Below the pieces are notes generated by a model, which saw nothing but the letters and a program-made list of their open reading frames with translations, ran no database searches and was not told the origin of the DNA. From Flavobacterium sp. xlx-214 (GTDB taxonomy: Bacteria > Bacteroidota > Bacteroidia > Flavobacteriales > Flavobacteriaceae), in NCBI RefSeq assembly GCF_013874595.1, contig NZ_CP059431.1, positions 1,798,001 to 1,862,000 on the forward strand: DNA of 64,000 bases. The letters run 5' to 3'. Shown one piece after another: positions 53,309 through 64,000 of the stretch (its first letter is position 1; the number at the start of each line of letters is the position of its first letter). The translations under genes and the position numbers were made by a program.

Positions 53309-54376
53309 TTATTTTTTTATAAACTTAAAACTTTTGTGAGTATCATGAATATTTAACTCAAGAAAATACATACCTTTTGATAAGGTGCTAACATCAATTT
53401 TTTCTTTGTAAATGCCTTGTTGAATTATTCTACCAGTTAAATCAATAATAGTAAAAGTAGCCTGAGTATCTAAAGTAATACCAGCAATGTTAAGATGGCT
53501 TTCTGTTTGTGTAGGATAAACAGCAATGTTTTCAAAGTAAGGAGACTCTGTATTTAAACTTTGCCACTTATTTTCCGCAGCAGGACCATTCCAAATTAAT
53601 GTAGCTAAATAAGGATTGTCAATAAAAGGGTTTCTGTTTCCTTGCGCTTGAAAAATTTTCTCATTCCTGTTTATTTCATGAGTTGATACAGGATCTTCAG
53701 CATTCCACTGCAAAAAAATGTTTGGCATATCTCCATTTACAGAGTAAGAGGTAGAACCATATCCAACATTTATTGGTTGACAACGTAGATTATATCTTAC
53801 ATACATATACATAATCATGCGTGCAACATCACCTTTCCATTCATCTCCTGGGTAAAAATAGTCAGTTCCGTTTTGTTGAATGATTCTAGAGTAGGTGATA
53901 TAACTAGTTGGATTTGCAATAAACTTAAAATTACTTCTCAAAGAATTTCGATCATAATCAATAGCATGTAAATGATGCGCATCTGAACCAGGACCTTCAA
54001 ATTCTAAGTTAGGTGTTCCTTTAGATCTAGGAAAAACATGTTCACGTACCCATTTATTGTCACAATTTGATGTATGGCAACTTGCATTTTTATCTCTTGA
54101 TTTGTCGTTGTTTTTAGTTGCATCCGTATCATTCCAACCATAAAGCAATAAAACTTTATCATTATTGTTAGGATCAACATCGGCTTGTTTTAAAACATTC
54201 CAAACATCTGGTGTATAAGTAAGTTCTGTAGAATGTGTACTAGTAATAAGGTTAGAAAGTTGGTTTTTTAAACTTTCTCCTTGTACATTTAAGTTAATCG
54301 ATTGATAATAATTAGGTACCTGACTATTTGCAATGCTAACTGTTAATAAGAAAAATAATTTGTAAGCTAATTTCAT
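53309..54376 (-). CDS. Extracellular endonuclease I with T9SS sorting domain
   Basis: 355 residues. A signal peptide (cleavage near ANSQ) precedes the endonuclease I domain with the metal site REHVFPRS (His113), SDAHHLHAIDYDRNSLRSN and GDVARMIMYMYVRY. Cysteines 100 and 105 probably form a disulfide. The last 75 residues are a type A T9SS sorting domain: ENIAVYPTQTESHLNI, TIIDLTGRII, STLSKGMYFLEL and a terminal KFIKK. The protein should be secreted through T9SS and degrade DNA outside the cell, for nutrients or biofilm remodelling. Confidence 0.93.
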   Translation of the reverse strand: MKLAYKLFFLLTVSIANSQVPNYYQSINLNVQGESLKNQLSNLITSTHSTELTYTPDVWNVLKQADVDPNNNDKVLLLYGWNDTDATKNNDKSRDKNASCHTSNCDNKWVREHVFPRSKGTPNLEFEGPGSDAHHLHAIDYDRNSLRSNFKFIANPTSYITYSRIIQQNGTDYFYPGDEWKGDVARMIMYMYVRYNLRCQPINVGYGSTSYSVNGDMPNIFLQWNAEDPVSTHEINRNEKIFQAQGNRNPFIDNPYLATLIWNGPAAENKWQSLNTESPYFENIAVYPTQTESHLNIAGITLDTQATFTIIDLTGRIIQQGIYKEKIDVSTLSKGMYFLELNIHDTHKSFKFIKK

Positions 54377-54390
54377 GTGAAAATAAAATG

Positions 54391-54398
54391 CAAAATTA
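54391..54398 (-). promoter_or_regulatory. Candidate -7 promoter element of the endonuclease gene
   Basis: TAATTTTG on the minus strand (TAnnTTTG) ends 15 bases before the endonuclease ATG. Confidence 0.4.
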
Positions 54399-54459
54399 CA
54401 AAATACTTTCTGTTTGAATGTTTTAAATAAACTTTACTTATTGTTAGAATTAGATTTTA

Positions 54460-54467
54460 TATTTTTG
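54460..54467 (+). promoter_or_regulatory. Candidate -7 promoter element of the class D-like gene
   Basis: TATTTTTG (TAnnTTTG) ends 16 bases before the ATG at 54483, with TTG at 54441-54443 about 16 bases upstream of it. Confidence 0.45.
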
Positions 54468-54482
54468 AAAAAAAAAAGAAAA

Positions 54483-55262
54483 ATGAAATACATATTACTT
54501 TTTCTATTTGTAAATGTTTTTTCGGTACAATCTCAAAGCTATTTAGATTATTATTTTAAAGCGAATAGTATTGATGGAGCTATAGTAATTTATAACGAAA
54601 ATAAAGATGAATGGATTTTTAGTACTGAATCTGAACCATTTTTAAACACGCCAATTGCCTCTCATTTTCATTTATGGCAAGCATTAACGGGATTACAAGA
54701 AAAAGTTTTCAGTATAAATAGTAACGAAAAAATTCAGTGGGATGGTGTAAAACGTTCTTTTTTTGAAAAAAGAAAGCCTGAGTGGAATAAAGATATGAAT
54801 TTGGCAGAAGCCTTGCAGTTTCAAAACGATTGGTATTTTGATCAATTAAAATACAGGTTGCCAGATAATTTGTATACTAATAATATAAAAAGTAGCTCAA
54901 TTCTTAAGGATGTTAAAAATAGTGAAATAGACTTTTTTTGGAATTTTACAGGATATACAAATCCAAATACAATGATTTTATTTTTAAAAGATTTATGCGA
55001 AGGTAAATTGCCTTTTGAAAAGAAAAATCAACAATATCTAATGCAACAATTAAAAATTGATTCAAACTTAGCCATTCATACTAGTACAACAAGTTATTTA
55101 GGTCAAAAAATAGATTGGACAGTAGGGGTTTATTTTAAGCAATCTAAACCTATCTATTTTTCATTAAGAACAACAAAATCATTAGAAAGTCCTACGTTAG
55201 TAGATTACGATAAAAGAAGAAATTTAGTATTAACTCAAATTTTTGAAGTACTTAATTATTAA
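54483..55262 (+). CDS. Class D beta-lactamase-like protein lacking catalytic motifs
   Basis: 259 residues from the ATG at 54483, with a signal peptide to about residue 18. The overall path follows class D (OXA) beta-lactamases: GAIVIYNENKDEW, the helix after the nucleophile, IQWDG at 84-88, WNKDMNLAEAL (101-111), and LPFEKKNQQYLMQQL. But STFK is SHFH (60-63), so the carbamylated Lys is His; SxV is QND (114-116); and the KSG/KTG triad before the last strand is absent, with TSTTS in its place. I infer a non-hydrolytic pseudoenzyme or a drug/peptide-binding protein. No blaR- or mecR-like gene is near. Confidence 0.72.
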   Translation: MKYILLFLFVNVFSVQSQSYLDYYFKANSIDGAIVIYNENKDEWIFSTESEPFLNTPIASHFHLWQALTGLQEKVFSINSNEKIQWDGVKRSFFEKRKPEWNKDMNLAEALQFQNDWYFDQLKYRLPDNLYTNNIKSSSILKDVKNSEIDFFWNFTGYTNPNTMILFLKDLCEGKLPFEKKNQQYLMQQLKIDSNLAIHTSTTSYLGQKIDWTVGVYFKQSKPIYFSLRTTKSLESPTLVDYDKRRNLVLTQIFEVLNY

Positions 55263-55306
55263 ATGTAGATTCTTTTTGATATTTAAAGTTAATATTATTA
55301 ATTCTT

Positions 55307-55343
55307 AAAAAAAATGCTCCTTAATATTAAGGAGCATTTTTTT
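55307..55343. terminator. Bidirectional terminator between the class D-like gene and icd
   Basis: A perfect 30-bp palindrome at 55311-55340 (arm AAAATGCTCCTTAAT) with A and T runs on its two flanks. Confidence 0.9.
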
Positions 55344-55353
55344 AATTAAGTTA

Positions 55354-57585
<2,232 letters not shown>

Positions 57586-57611
57586 TTATTTTGATCATTA
57601 ATTTATTGATA

Positions 57612-57619
57612 CAAATATA
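57612..57619 (-). promoter_or_regulatory. Candidate -7 promoter element of icd
   Basis: TATATTTG on the minus strand (TAnnTTTG) ends 39 bases before the icd ATG. Confidence 0.45.
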
Positions 57620-57775
57620 CTAAATAGCGACTAAATATTTAAGGATAACAAGTTTATAGTTTAAAGATTTACCAATTTAATAATACCAAAACCTACAAAC
57701 AACGAAACTTAAATAAAACAGCTAAAAAACAGCTAAAATGATAATTTTTGAACTAAATTATTAAAAAAGGATATA

Positions 57776-57806
57776 AAAAAACCACTTATGTTAATAAGTG
57801 GTTTTT
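57776..57806 (-). terminator. Intrinsic terminator after the DUF1573 gene
   Basis: AAAAACCACTTAT pairs with ATAAGTGGTTTTT around a 4-base loop, with T following on the minus strand. It lies 20 bases past the stop. Confidence 0.88.
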
Positions 57807-57825
57807 AGTTTTATTATGTAGTTAA

Positions 57826-58215
57826 CTATTCTTCAACTACTTTTCCTTTAATGTATAACGCTACAGTTCCTCCATCAATGTTTTTTGCATTAGATTCAAC
57901 TGTAATAGTCTTAGAAATGGTTCCAGGATTCATGTTGTACTTAACTTCAATTTTATCCGATTTACCTGGTAAAATAGGAGCTTCTGGTTTTGAAGGTACT
58001 GTACATCCACAAGATGAACGCACATTTGTAATTACTAAAGGCTCATCACCAGTATTAGTAAATTCAAAAGTTCTTACACCACTATCTTTTCCTTTAACAA
58101 CTGTACCATAATCAATGGTATTATTCTCAGCTTTAAACTCAATTTTTGGACCAGTTTGTGCGTATGAAGCAGCTCCAACCAATGTCATCGCTACTATTCC
58201 TAAAATTTTTTTCAT
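57826..58215 (-). CDS. DUF1573-domain exported protein
   Basis: 129 residues. The signal peptide (MKKILGIVAMTLVGAASYAQ) is followed by one DUF1573 domain, an Ig-like beta-sandwich: IDYGTVVKGKDSGVRTFEFTNTGDEPLVI and the NVRSSCGCTVPSKPEAPILPGKSDKIEV stretch with its conserved Cys pair CGC. Such domains are abundant in Bacteroidota periplasmic and secreted proteins; the role is unknown. It stands alone, between icd and the divergent valS. Confidence 0.9.
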   Translation of the reverse strand: MKKILGIVAMTLVGAASYAQTGPKIEFKAENNTIDYGTVVKGKDSGVRTFEFTNTGDEPLVITNVRSSCGCTVPSKPEAPILPGKSDKIEVKYNMNPGTISKTITVESNAKNIDGGTVALYIKGKVVEE

Positions 58216-58363
58216 TGTTTTTTAAATTATTTAATTATGTAAATTTAATTAGTTTATAATGAAATCCAAACATTTATGTTTTTTTTTACATTTTGTTATG
58301 ATGATTTCAAAACTCGTGCCAAATTTATTATTTTATAACTTTTTATAGATGTAAAGATTATTG

Positions 58364-58371
58364 TATTTTTG
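58364..58371 (+). promoter_or_regulatory. Candidate -7 promoter element of valS
   Basis: TATTTTTG (TAnnTTTG) ends 32 bases before the valS ATG. The TTTT at 58341 is where a -33 box would lie. Confidence 0.45.
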
Positions 58372-58403
58372 TGACTATTTTTAAGATTTAATTTACTAGA
58401 TAT

Positions 58404-61037
58404 ATGATAATTCCAGCACAATTTGATGCAAAACAAGCTGAAGCTAAATGGTACGATTACTGGATGAAAAATAATTATTTTCGTTCAACACCTGATCACA
58501 GAACCCCTTATACAATTGTAATTCCACCACCAAACGTCACAGGTGTCTTACATATGGGGCATATGTTGAATAATACCATTCAGGATGTCTTAATTCGTCG
58601 TGCACGTTTAAAAGGTTTAAACGCTTGTTGGGTGCCTGGAACCGATCATGCTTCTATTGCAACCGAAGCTAAAGTTGTAGCTAAATTAAAAGCTGAAGGA
58701 ATTAATAAAGAAGATTTAACGCGTGAAGAATTTTTGAAACACGCTTGGGAATGGACTGATAAATACGGCGGAACTATTCTAGATCAGCTTAAAAAATTAG
58801 GTGCTTCTTGTGATTGGGAACGCACCAAATTTACGTTAGATCCTGATATGTACGCGGCTGTAATTAAATCTTTTGTTGATTTATACAATAAAGGAATGAT
58901 TTATCGTGGGTACCGAATGGTAAACTGGGATCCAGAAGCAAAAACTACTTTATCTGATGAAGAGGTTATTTACGAAGAGCGTCAAGGAAAATTGTATCAT
59001 TTAAAATATCAAATTGAAGGTACAAATGATTTTCTGACCATTGCAACAACGCGTCCGGAAACTATTTTAGGAGATACCGCAATTTGTATCAATCCAAACG
59101 ACGAACGTTACACACATTTGCGTGGTAAAAACGCCATTGTACCTATTGCAAACAGAGTTATTCCGATTATTTTCGACGAATATGTGGATATGGAATTTGG
59201 TACAGGTTGTTTGAAAGTTACACCTGCACACGATGTAAATGATAAAGATTTAGGAGAGCGTCACAATTTAGAAATCATTGATATTTTTAATGAAGATGCT
59301 ACTTTAAACGATTTAGGTTTACATTATAAAGGAAAAGACAGATTTGTAGTTCGTGATGAAATCACAGAAGAATTAAAAACAATTGGTGCTTTAGAAAAAG
59401 TAGAAAATCATTTAAATAATGTAGGAACTTCTGAACGTACCAAAGCCGTTATTGAACCACGATTATCCGATCAATGGTTCCTTAAAATGGAAGAATTGGC
59501 AAAACCTGCAATAAAAGCAGTTTTAGAGTCGGATGAAATTAAGTTATATCCAAACCGATTTAACAATACATACCGTCATTGGATGGAGAACATTCGCGAT
59601 TGGAACATTTCGCGTCAGTTATGGTGGGGGCATCAAATTCCTGCTTATTATTATGGTAGTGGAAAAGAAGATTTTGTAGTTGCTGAAACGATTGAAAAAG
59701 CAGTTGAATTAGCCAAAACAAAAACAGGAAATACGAATTTAACCGTTGCAGATTTAACGCAAGATAAAGACGCGTTGGACACTTGGTTCTCGTCTTGGTT
59801 ATGGCCAATGGCGGTTTTTGATGGAGTTGTAAACCCTGAAAACGAAGAATTTAAATATTACTATCCTACCAACGATTTGGTTACCGGACCCGATATTTTA
59901 TTTTTCTGGGTGGCACGTATGATTATGTCTGGATACGAATTTGCTGATAAAAAACCATTTACCAATGTGTATTTAACGGGTATTGTTCGTGATGCACAGC
60001 GTAGAAAAATGTCTAAATCGTTAGGAAATTCACCAGATCCGTTAGATTTAATTGAAAAATTTGGAGCAGATGGTGTTCGTTGCGGTTTGTTGTTATCGGC
60101 TGCGGCAGGTAATGATATTTTGTTTGATGAAGAATTATGCAACCAAGGTAAGTCATTTACCAACAAAATTTGGAATGCTTTCCGATTGATTAAAGGTTGG
60201 GAAGTTTCGGATGCTATTCCTCAGCCCGAAGCATCTAAAGTTGCCGTGGCTTGGTATGAAGCGAAGTTGCAAAAAACATTAGTTGAAATTGAAGATCATT
60301 TTGAAAAATACAGAATTTCAGATGCTTTAATGGCTATTTATAAATTAGTTTGGGACGATTTCTGTTCTTGGTTTTTGGAAATGATCAAGCCTGGTTATCA
60401 ACAACCTATTGATGCCGTTACGTTTAAAGCGGCTATCGAAATGTTAGAGGCAAACTTAAAACTATTGCATCCTTATATGCCGTTTTTAACGGAAGAAATT
60501 TGGCAACATATAGCAGAGCGTTCTGCGGAAGATGCTTTGATCGTTTCGGTTTGGCCAGAAATAAAATCGTATAATGAGCAACTAATTACCGATTTTGATT
60601 TTGCTTCTGAAGTTATTTCGGGTATTCGTACCATTCGTAAAGACAAAAATATTTCGTTTAAAGAAACCATCGATTTAAAAGTGTTGAACAAAGAAAATGC
60701 GGCAATTACTTTTGATTCGGTAATTATGAAACTTGGAAATATTGAGAGTTTAGAATATGTTTCTGAGCAAGTTTCGGGAGCATTATCATACCGCGTAAAT
60801 TCTAACGAATATTTCATCCCAATTTCGGGTTCTGTGAATGTGGAAGAGGAGATTCAGAAACTAGAAGAAGAATTAAAATACTTGCAAGGCTTCTTACGAT
60901 CGGTTCAAGGAAAACTTTCAAATGAGAAGTTTGTGAACGGAGCGCCCGAGCAAGTAATTGCAAACGAGCGAAAAAAGGAAGCGGATGCTTTATCGAAAAT
61001 AGCAACTATTGAGCAATCATTAGCTGGTTTGAAATAA
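58404..61037 (+). CDS. valS: Valine-tRNA ligase
   Basis: 877 residues, a class I synthetase. The HIGH equivalent is HMGH at 50-53 in [13 protein letters not shown] and the KMSKS motif is at 535-539. Between them is the CP1 editing domain ([28 protein letters not shown]), which removes mischarged threonine. After the anticodon-binding domain comes a C-terminal coiled arm ([18 protein letters not shown]) that grips the tRNA. No T-box or other leader is visible. A strong terminator follows. Confidence 0.98.
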   Translation: MIIPAQFDAKQAEAKWYDYWMKNNYFRSTPDHRTPYTIVIPPPNVTGVLHMGHMLNNTIQDVLIRRARLKGLNACWVPGTDHASIATEAKVVAKLKAEGINKEDLTREEFLKHAWEWTDKYGGTILDQLKKLGASCDWERTKFTLDPDMYAAVIKSFVDLYNKGMIYRGYRMVNWDPEAKTTLSDEEVIYEERQGKLYHLKYQIEGTNDFLTIATTRPETILGDTAICINPNDERYTHLRGKNAIVPIANRVIPIIFDEYVDMEFGTGCLKVTPAHDVNDKDLGERHNLEIIDIFNEDATLNDLGLHYKGKDRFVVRDEITEELKTIGALEKVENHLNNVGTSERTKAVIEPRLSDQWFLKMEELAKPAIKAVLESDEIKLYPNRFNNTYRHWMENIRDWNISRQLWWGHQIPAYYYGSGKEDFVVAETIEKAVELAKTKTGNTNLTVADLTQDKDALDTWFSSWLWPMAVFDGVVNPENEEFKYYYPTNDLVTGPDILFFWVARMIMSGYEFADKKPFTNVYLTGIVRDAQRRKMSKSLGNSPDPLDLIEKFGADGVRCGLLLSAAAGNDILFDEELCNQGKSFTNKIWNAFRLIKGWEVSDAIPQPEASKVAVAWYEAKLQKTLVEIEDHFEKYRISDALMAIYKLVWDDFCSWFLEMIKPGYQQPIDAVTFKAAIEMLEANLKLLHPYMPFLTEEIWQHIAERSAEDALIVSVWPEIKSYNEQLITDFDFASEVISGIRTIRKDKNISFKETIDLKVLNKENAAITFDSVIMKLGNIESLEYVSEQVSGALSYRVNSNEYFIPISGSVNVEEEIQKLEEELKYLQGFLRSVQGKLSNEKFVNGAPEQVIANERKKEADALSKIATIEQSLAGLK

Positions 61038-61046
61038 ATTACTAAC

Positions 61047-61080
61047 AAAAAAAGTCTTTTCATTTGAAAAGACTTTTTTT
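61047..61080 (+). terminator. Intrinsic terminator after valS
   Basis: AAAAGTCTTTTC pairs with GAAAAGACTTTT around ATTT, and ends in a T run. Confidence 0.88.
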
Positions 61081-61117
61081 GTTTTAAAAACAATTTGTAT
61101 ATTTAAAACAAAAAACA

Positions 61118-61453
61118 ATGGGAAAATTTATTATTTCTACAAGAAAAAATGATGAATTTCAATTCAATTTGAAAGCATCAAATGGTCAAGTAATTCTTTC
61201 AAGCGAAGGTTATACAACAAAAGCTGCATGCTCAAATGGTATTGAGTCTGTTAAGAAAAATAGTCAAGAAGAAAAAAGATTTGAAAGCTTAGAAGCTAAA
61301 AACGGAAAGTTTTATTTTAACTTAAAAGCAACAAACGGACAAATAATTGGTACTAGCCAAATGTACGAATCTGCTGCTGGGTGTCAAAACGGAATTGAAT
61401 CTGTTATGAAAAATGCTCCTGAAGCTGAAATTGTAGATGAAACTTTAAGTTAA
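61118..61453 (+). CDS. YegP-family protein with two DUF1508 repeats
   Basis: 111 residues in two near-repeats: FQFNLKASNGQVILSSEGYTTKAACSNGIESVKKN (13-47) and FYFNLKATNGQIIGTSQMYESAAGCQNGIESVMKN (67-101). This double DUF1508 form is the usual YegP layout, an alpha/beta protein of unknown role, often up in stationary phase or stress. The cytoplasmic protein has no signal. It is between two terminators, hence single. The start ATG follows a TATATTTA promoter-like stretch. Confidence 0.92.
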   Translation: MGKFIISTRKNDEFQFNLKASNGQVILSSEGYTTKAACSNGIESVKKNSQEEKRFESLEAKNGKFYFNLKATNGQIIGTSQMYESAAGCQNGIESVMKNAPEAEIVDETLS

Positions 61454-61464
61454 TATTCTCAATA

Positions 61465-61497
61465 AAAAAGCCCTCCAAATTTGGAAGGCTTTTTTTT
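61465..61497. terminator. Bidirectional terminator between yegP-like gene and proline dehydrogenase
   Basis: AAAAAGCC and GGCTTTTT enclose an inner palindrome TCCAAATTTGGA, with one C/A mismatch between, and A/T runs on both sides. Confidence 0.85.
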
Positions 61498-62668
61498 AAT
61501 TTGATCTTCTACGTTTTAATTCTTTACTAAGTAAGTCTAATTCTCTATTGGTTTGTCCAGCAACTGATGTGTTTTCATTTGCTCTACGTATTAAATAAGG
61601 CACTACATCGTAAACTGGTCCAAAAGGTAAATATTTTGCCACATTGTAATTTTGATGGGCTAGATTATAGCTAATATTATCACTCATGCCGTATAATTGT
61701 CCAAACCAAATACGAACATCATTATGAGCTAAATTGTTTTTTGATAACAATTCCATTAACATATAGCTGCTTTCTTCATTGTGAGTTCCTGCAAACAAAG
61801 CCATTTTATTGTCAATATTTTCAACCATGTAAGTTACTGTTTTATTAAAGGTAGCATCGGTTTGAGCTTTTGTAGCGCAAATAGGCGATGGGTATCCTTT
61901 TTCTTCTGCACGTGCACGTTCTTTTTCCATATAAGCACCGCGTACAACTTTAAATCCTACATGAAAACCTTCTCTTAGACCAATTGCATGTGTATTTTTT
62001 ACAAAATCAAAACGATCCCAACGATAGGTTTGAGCGGTATTAAAAACAATACATTTTTCTTTATTGTATTTGCGCATCATTTCCAAAACCAAATCATCGG
62101 CTGCATCTTGCATCCAACTTTCTTCAGCATCAACCAAAAGTAAAACATCTTTTTCGTAAGCTGTTCTGCAAATAATGTCAAAACGTTCTACAATACGGTT
62201 CCATTCGGTTTGTTCAGCATCGGTAAAAGGTAAATTATCTCCTTTTTTTTCAAATAAGAAAAATCTACCAACACCTGTTGGTTTAAAAACAGCAAACGGA
62301 ATTGCAATACGCTCTTTAGCAAACTCAATTGTTTTTAACGTCATTTCTAAAGCATGATCAAACTGTTCTTGGGTTTCTTTTCCTTCAACAGAATAATCCA
62401 ATACCGATGAAACGCCTTTGGTATACATTTTATCTACCACTTGTAAGCAATCTTCTTCAGTTACGCCACCACAAAAATGATCAAATACAGTTGATTTGAT
62501 TAATCCCTTTACTGGTAATTTACTATTAATGGCAAAATTTGTTAATGAAGTACCCACTTTAACCATTGTATTGCTGCTTATTAATTTAAACAAATAATAA
62601 GCTTTGTTTAATTCAGTGTTGTTTTTAAGGGCAAAAGCAACTGCTGTATTGTCAAATATTTTTTCCAT
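61496..62668 (-). CDS. Proline dehydrogenase
   Basis: 390 residues, a TIM-barrel FAD protein of the PRODH domain only (no P5C dehydrogenase as in PutA). Family marks are FAVFKPTGVGRF, VDAEESWMQDAAD, KCIVFNTAQTYR, VGFKVVRGAYMEKERARA, and the C-terminal YLPFGPVYDVVPYLIRRANENT with the arginine pair that contacts proline. It passes electrons from proline to the quinone pool and yields P5C. The P5C dehydrogenase is not in the window. Divergent from aroB, with a 77-base gap. Confidence 0.95.
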   Translation of the reverse strand: MEKIFDNTAVAFALKNNTELNKAYYLFKLISSNTMVKVGTSLTNFAINSKLPVKGLIKSTVFDHFCGGVTEEDCLQVVDKMYTKGVSSVLDYSVEGKETQEQFDHALEMTLKTIEFAKERIAIPFAVFKPTGVGRFFLFEKKGDNLPFTDAEQTEWNRIVERFDIICRTAYEKDVLLLVDAEESWMQDAADDLVLEMMRKYNKEKCIVFNTAQTYRWDRFDFVKNTHAIGLREGFHVGFKVVRGAYMEKERARAEEKGYPSPICATKAQTDATFNKTVTYMVENIDNKMALFAGTHNEESSYMLMELLSKNNLAHNDVRIWFGQLYGMSDNISYNLAHQNYNVAKYLPFGPVYDVVPYLIRRANENTSVAGQTNRELDLLSKELKRRRSN

Positions 62669-62688
62669 TTGGCTTTAAAGTAATGATG

Positions 62689-62696
62689 CAAAGATA
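62689..62696 (-). promoter_or_regulatory. Candidate -7 promoter element of proline dehydrogenase
   Basis: TATCTTTG on the minus strand (TAnnTTTG) ends 21 bases before the ATG at 62668. Confidence 0.45.
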
Positions 62697-62745
62697 CAAT
62701 AGTTATAAAAAATGCATTATTTTTACATCAAATTTTTTCAATATA

Positions 62746-63810
62746 ATGCAAATTCAATCTACTAGCTACCCGGTTTTATTTGGCAATACTTCTTATGAGG
62801 CTTTATCACAGCTTATTAATGAAAAAAAGTACTCTAAAATTATTGTTTTGGTAGACGATAATACCTCAAAATTTTGCTTAAATATCGTTTTACAATGGCT
62901 TGCTATATCGGTTGATTTTGAAATAATTGAAATTGAGCACGGCGAAGAAAGCAAAACAATTCATTCTTGTAACGAAATTTGGCAAAGTTTAATTGATTTA
63001 CAAATTGACAGAAAAGCTTTGTTATTAAATGTTGGAGGCGGAGTTGTGTGCGATTTAGGTGGATTTATTGCTGCAACATATAAGCGCGGAATTGATTTTG
63101 TAAATATTCCTACAACTTTGTTGGCAATGGTAGATGCATCGGTAGGCAATAAAACAGCTATTAATTTTGGTGGTTTAAAAAACATGATTGGTAGTTTTTA
63201 CGAACCAAAAATGGTACTTATTGATGTGAATTTCTTAGAAACTTTGCCGTCAAATCACATGCGTTCTGGTTTGGCAGAAATGTTTAAGCATGGTTTAATT
63301 GCTGATGTAAGCTATTGGAATCAGTTAAAAAACATGAGTGAATTGACAGTAGAAGATTTAGAATTACTGATATATCATTCGGTATCCATTAAAAACGAAA
63401 TTGTTTTACAAGATCCTCATGAAGAAAATGTCCGTAAATTATTAAATTTTGGTCATACTTTGGGGCACGTTTTAGAAACTCAAAGCATGGTAAGCAATAC
63501 TATGCAACCTCTTTTACATGGTGAAGCTGTTGCAGTTGGAATGGTTTTAGAAGCATTTATTTCATACCAAAAAGGTTTGTTAACAAAAAATTCATACTTA
63601 GAAATAAAAGAAACTTTAAATTTGATGTTTGAAGGTATTGTTTTAACCAAAAATGATATTGAAATTTGCACATCGTTATTAGTACACGATAAGAAAAATG
63701 AACAAGGAGTTATTCAATTTACTTTGTTAAACGAAATTGGTGAAGGTGTATTTAATCAATTAGTTGATAATGAAATAATTGAAAAAGCCTTTCAAGAATA
63801 TTTAAGTTAA
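62746..63810 (+). CDS. aroB: 3-Dehydroquinate synthase
   Basis: 354 residues from the ATG at 62746; an earlier in-frame start would add 21 residues that overlap the divergent promoter region. It converts DAHP to 3-dehydroquinate in the shikimate pathway with NAD and zinc. NAD loop GGGVVCDLGG (98-107), IPTTLLAMVDASVGNKTAIN, and zinc ligands E178 (SGLAEMFKHG), H237 (NFGHTLGH) and H258 (LLHGEAVAVGM) are all present. No other aro gene is near. Confidence 0.97.
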   Translation: MQIQSTSYPVLFGNTSYEALSQLINEKKYSKIIVLVDDNTSKFCLNIVLQWLAISVDFEIIEIEHGEESKTIHSCNEIWQSLIDLQIDRKALLLNVGGGVVCDLGGFIAATYKRGIDFVNIPTTLLAMVDASVGNKTAINFGGLKNMIGSFYEPKMVLIDVNFLETLPSNHMRSGLAEMFKHGLIADVSYWNQLKNMSELTVEDLELLIYHSVSIKNEIVLQDPHEENVRKLLNFGHTLGHVLETQSMVSNTMQPLLHGEAVAVGMVLEAFISYQKGLLTKNSYLEIKETLNLMFEGIVLTKNDIEICTSLLVHDKKNEQGVIQFTLLNEIGEGVFNQLVDNEIIEKAFQEYLS

Positions 63811-63921
63811 ATATCTATTAACAATTATTAGGTTTGTAAGTGAACAAAAAAGGCACTACTAATATAAATAAGGTACATTTACCTTTGGTATTGAAAATCA
63901 AACGTATAGTTAAACTAAACT

Positions 63922-63929
63922 TACCTTTG
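63922..63929 (+). promoter_or_regulatory. Promoter-like element facing the right edge
   Basis: TACCTTTG with a following C is a good TAnnTTTG match, and the same eight bases also occur at 63880-63887. No start codon with a credible frame follows before the window ends, so the target gene or RNA lies beyond 64000. Confidence 0.35.
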
Positions 63930-64000
63930 CATTTAAGACAATTGTACAGGGTAGTTTTGTTTACAAATATTTACAGTGATAAATTATCCATTGCTTTTGC

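Noticed and set aside
63971..64000. Minus-strand frame entering from the right edge and ending in TAA (AKAMDNLSL)
   Set aside because: Only nine codons are visible and they match no family I know, so a partial gene cannot be supported; plus-strand promoter-like boxes nearby argue against it weakly.

Overview
The window is chromosomal DNA of a Bacteroidota member, most likely Flavobacteriaceae. It is AT-rich by eye (not computed). Gene starts generally lack a Shine-Dalgarno sequence. Many upstream regions carry the Bacteroidota -7 element TAnnTTTG. One secreted nuclease ends in a type IX secretion sorting domain. Menaquinone genes (menA, menC), a monomeric NADP isocitrate dehydrogenase and a RimB-RimK fusion fit the same group. 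I see no rRNA, tRNA, CRISPR array, IS transposase or prophage. Coding density is high and no gap without a gene exceeds about 290 bases.

Layout. 1-8.8 kb: the 3' end of folP, a lipoprotein gene, then a minus-strand housekeeping group (ubiB-like kinase, smpB, csaA, rlmH), clpC, a one-TM protein, and two tandem outer-membrane-barrel paralogues. 8.8-18.2 kb: a fatty-acid degradation locus on the minus strand, comprising acyl-CoA ligase, a CxxC/TM protein, a MarR regulator with a 26-bp perfect palindrome over its promoter, and fadN-fadA-fadE in the order known from the Bacillus fadNAE operon. Each of the two fad intergenic gaps holds a small S23-type four-helix-bundle gene bracketed by imperfect inverted repeats. 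18.2-29 kb: an M28 peptidase, a short-chain dehydrogenase, transaldolase-like aldolase, then a tight lipid operon (LUD protein, cdsA, psd, acyl-CoA-binding protein, lipoprotein superoxide dismutase), ftsH, rsfS, birA, msrB and a hydrolase. 29-44.5 kb: an M48 peptidase, a UMF1-type MFS protein, guaA, an NlpE-like lipoprotein, an FMN enzyme resembling FabK, acs, a DEAD-box helicase, and an overlapping chain of two bPH2 membrane proteins, a hydrolase, menA and an MBL hydrolase, followed by menC. 44.5-51.6 kb: a minus-strand run with rimB-rimK, a SIMPL protein, a LETM1-like protein, a sensor histidine kinase and a degenerate kinase-like paralogue. 51.7-63.8 kb: metK behind a SAM-II-type riboswitch, a T9SS-exported endonuclease I, a class D beta-lactamase-like protein without the catalytic motifs, icd, a DUF1573 protein, valS, a YegP-family protein, proline dehydrogenase and aroB.

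The most unusual items are the two inverted-repeat-bracketed four-helix-bundle elements inside the fad operon, the metK SAM-II riboswitch with a mutually exclusive alternative hairpin, the probable class D beta-lactamase pseudoenzyme, and the kinase/pseudokinase lipoprotein pair. All functional calls rest on motif reading; no database search was run.
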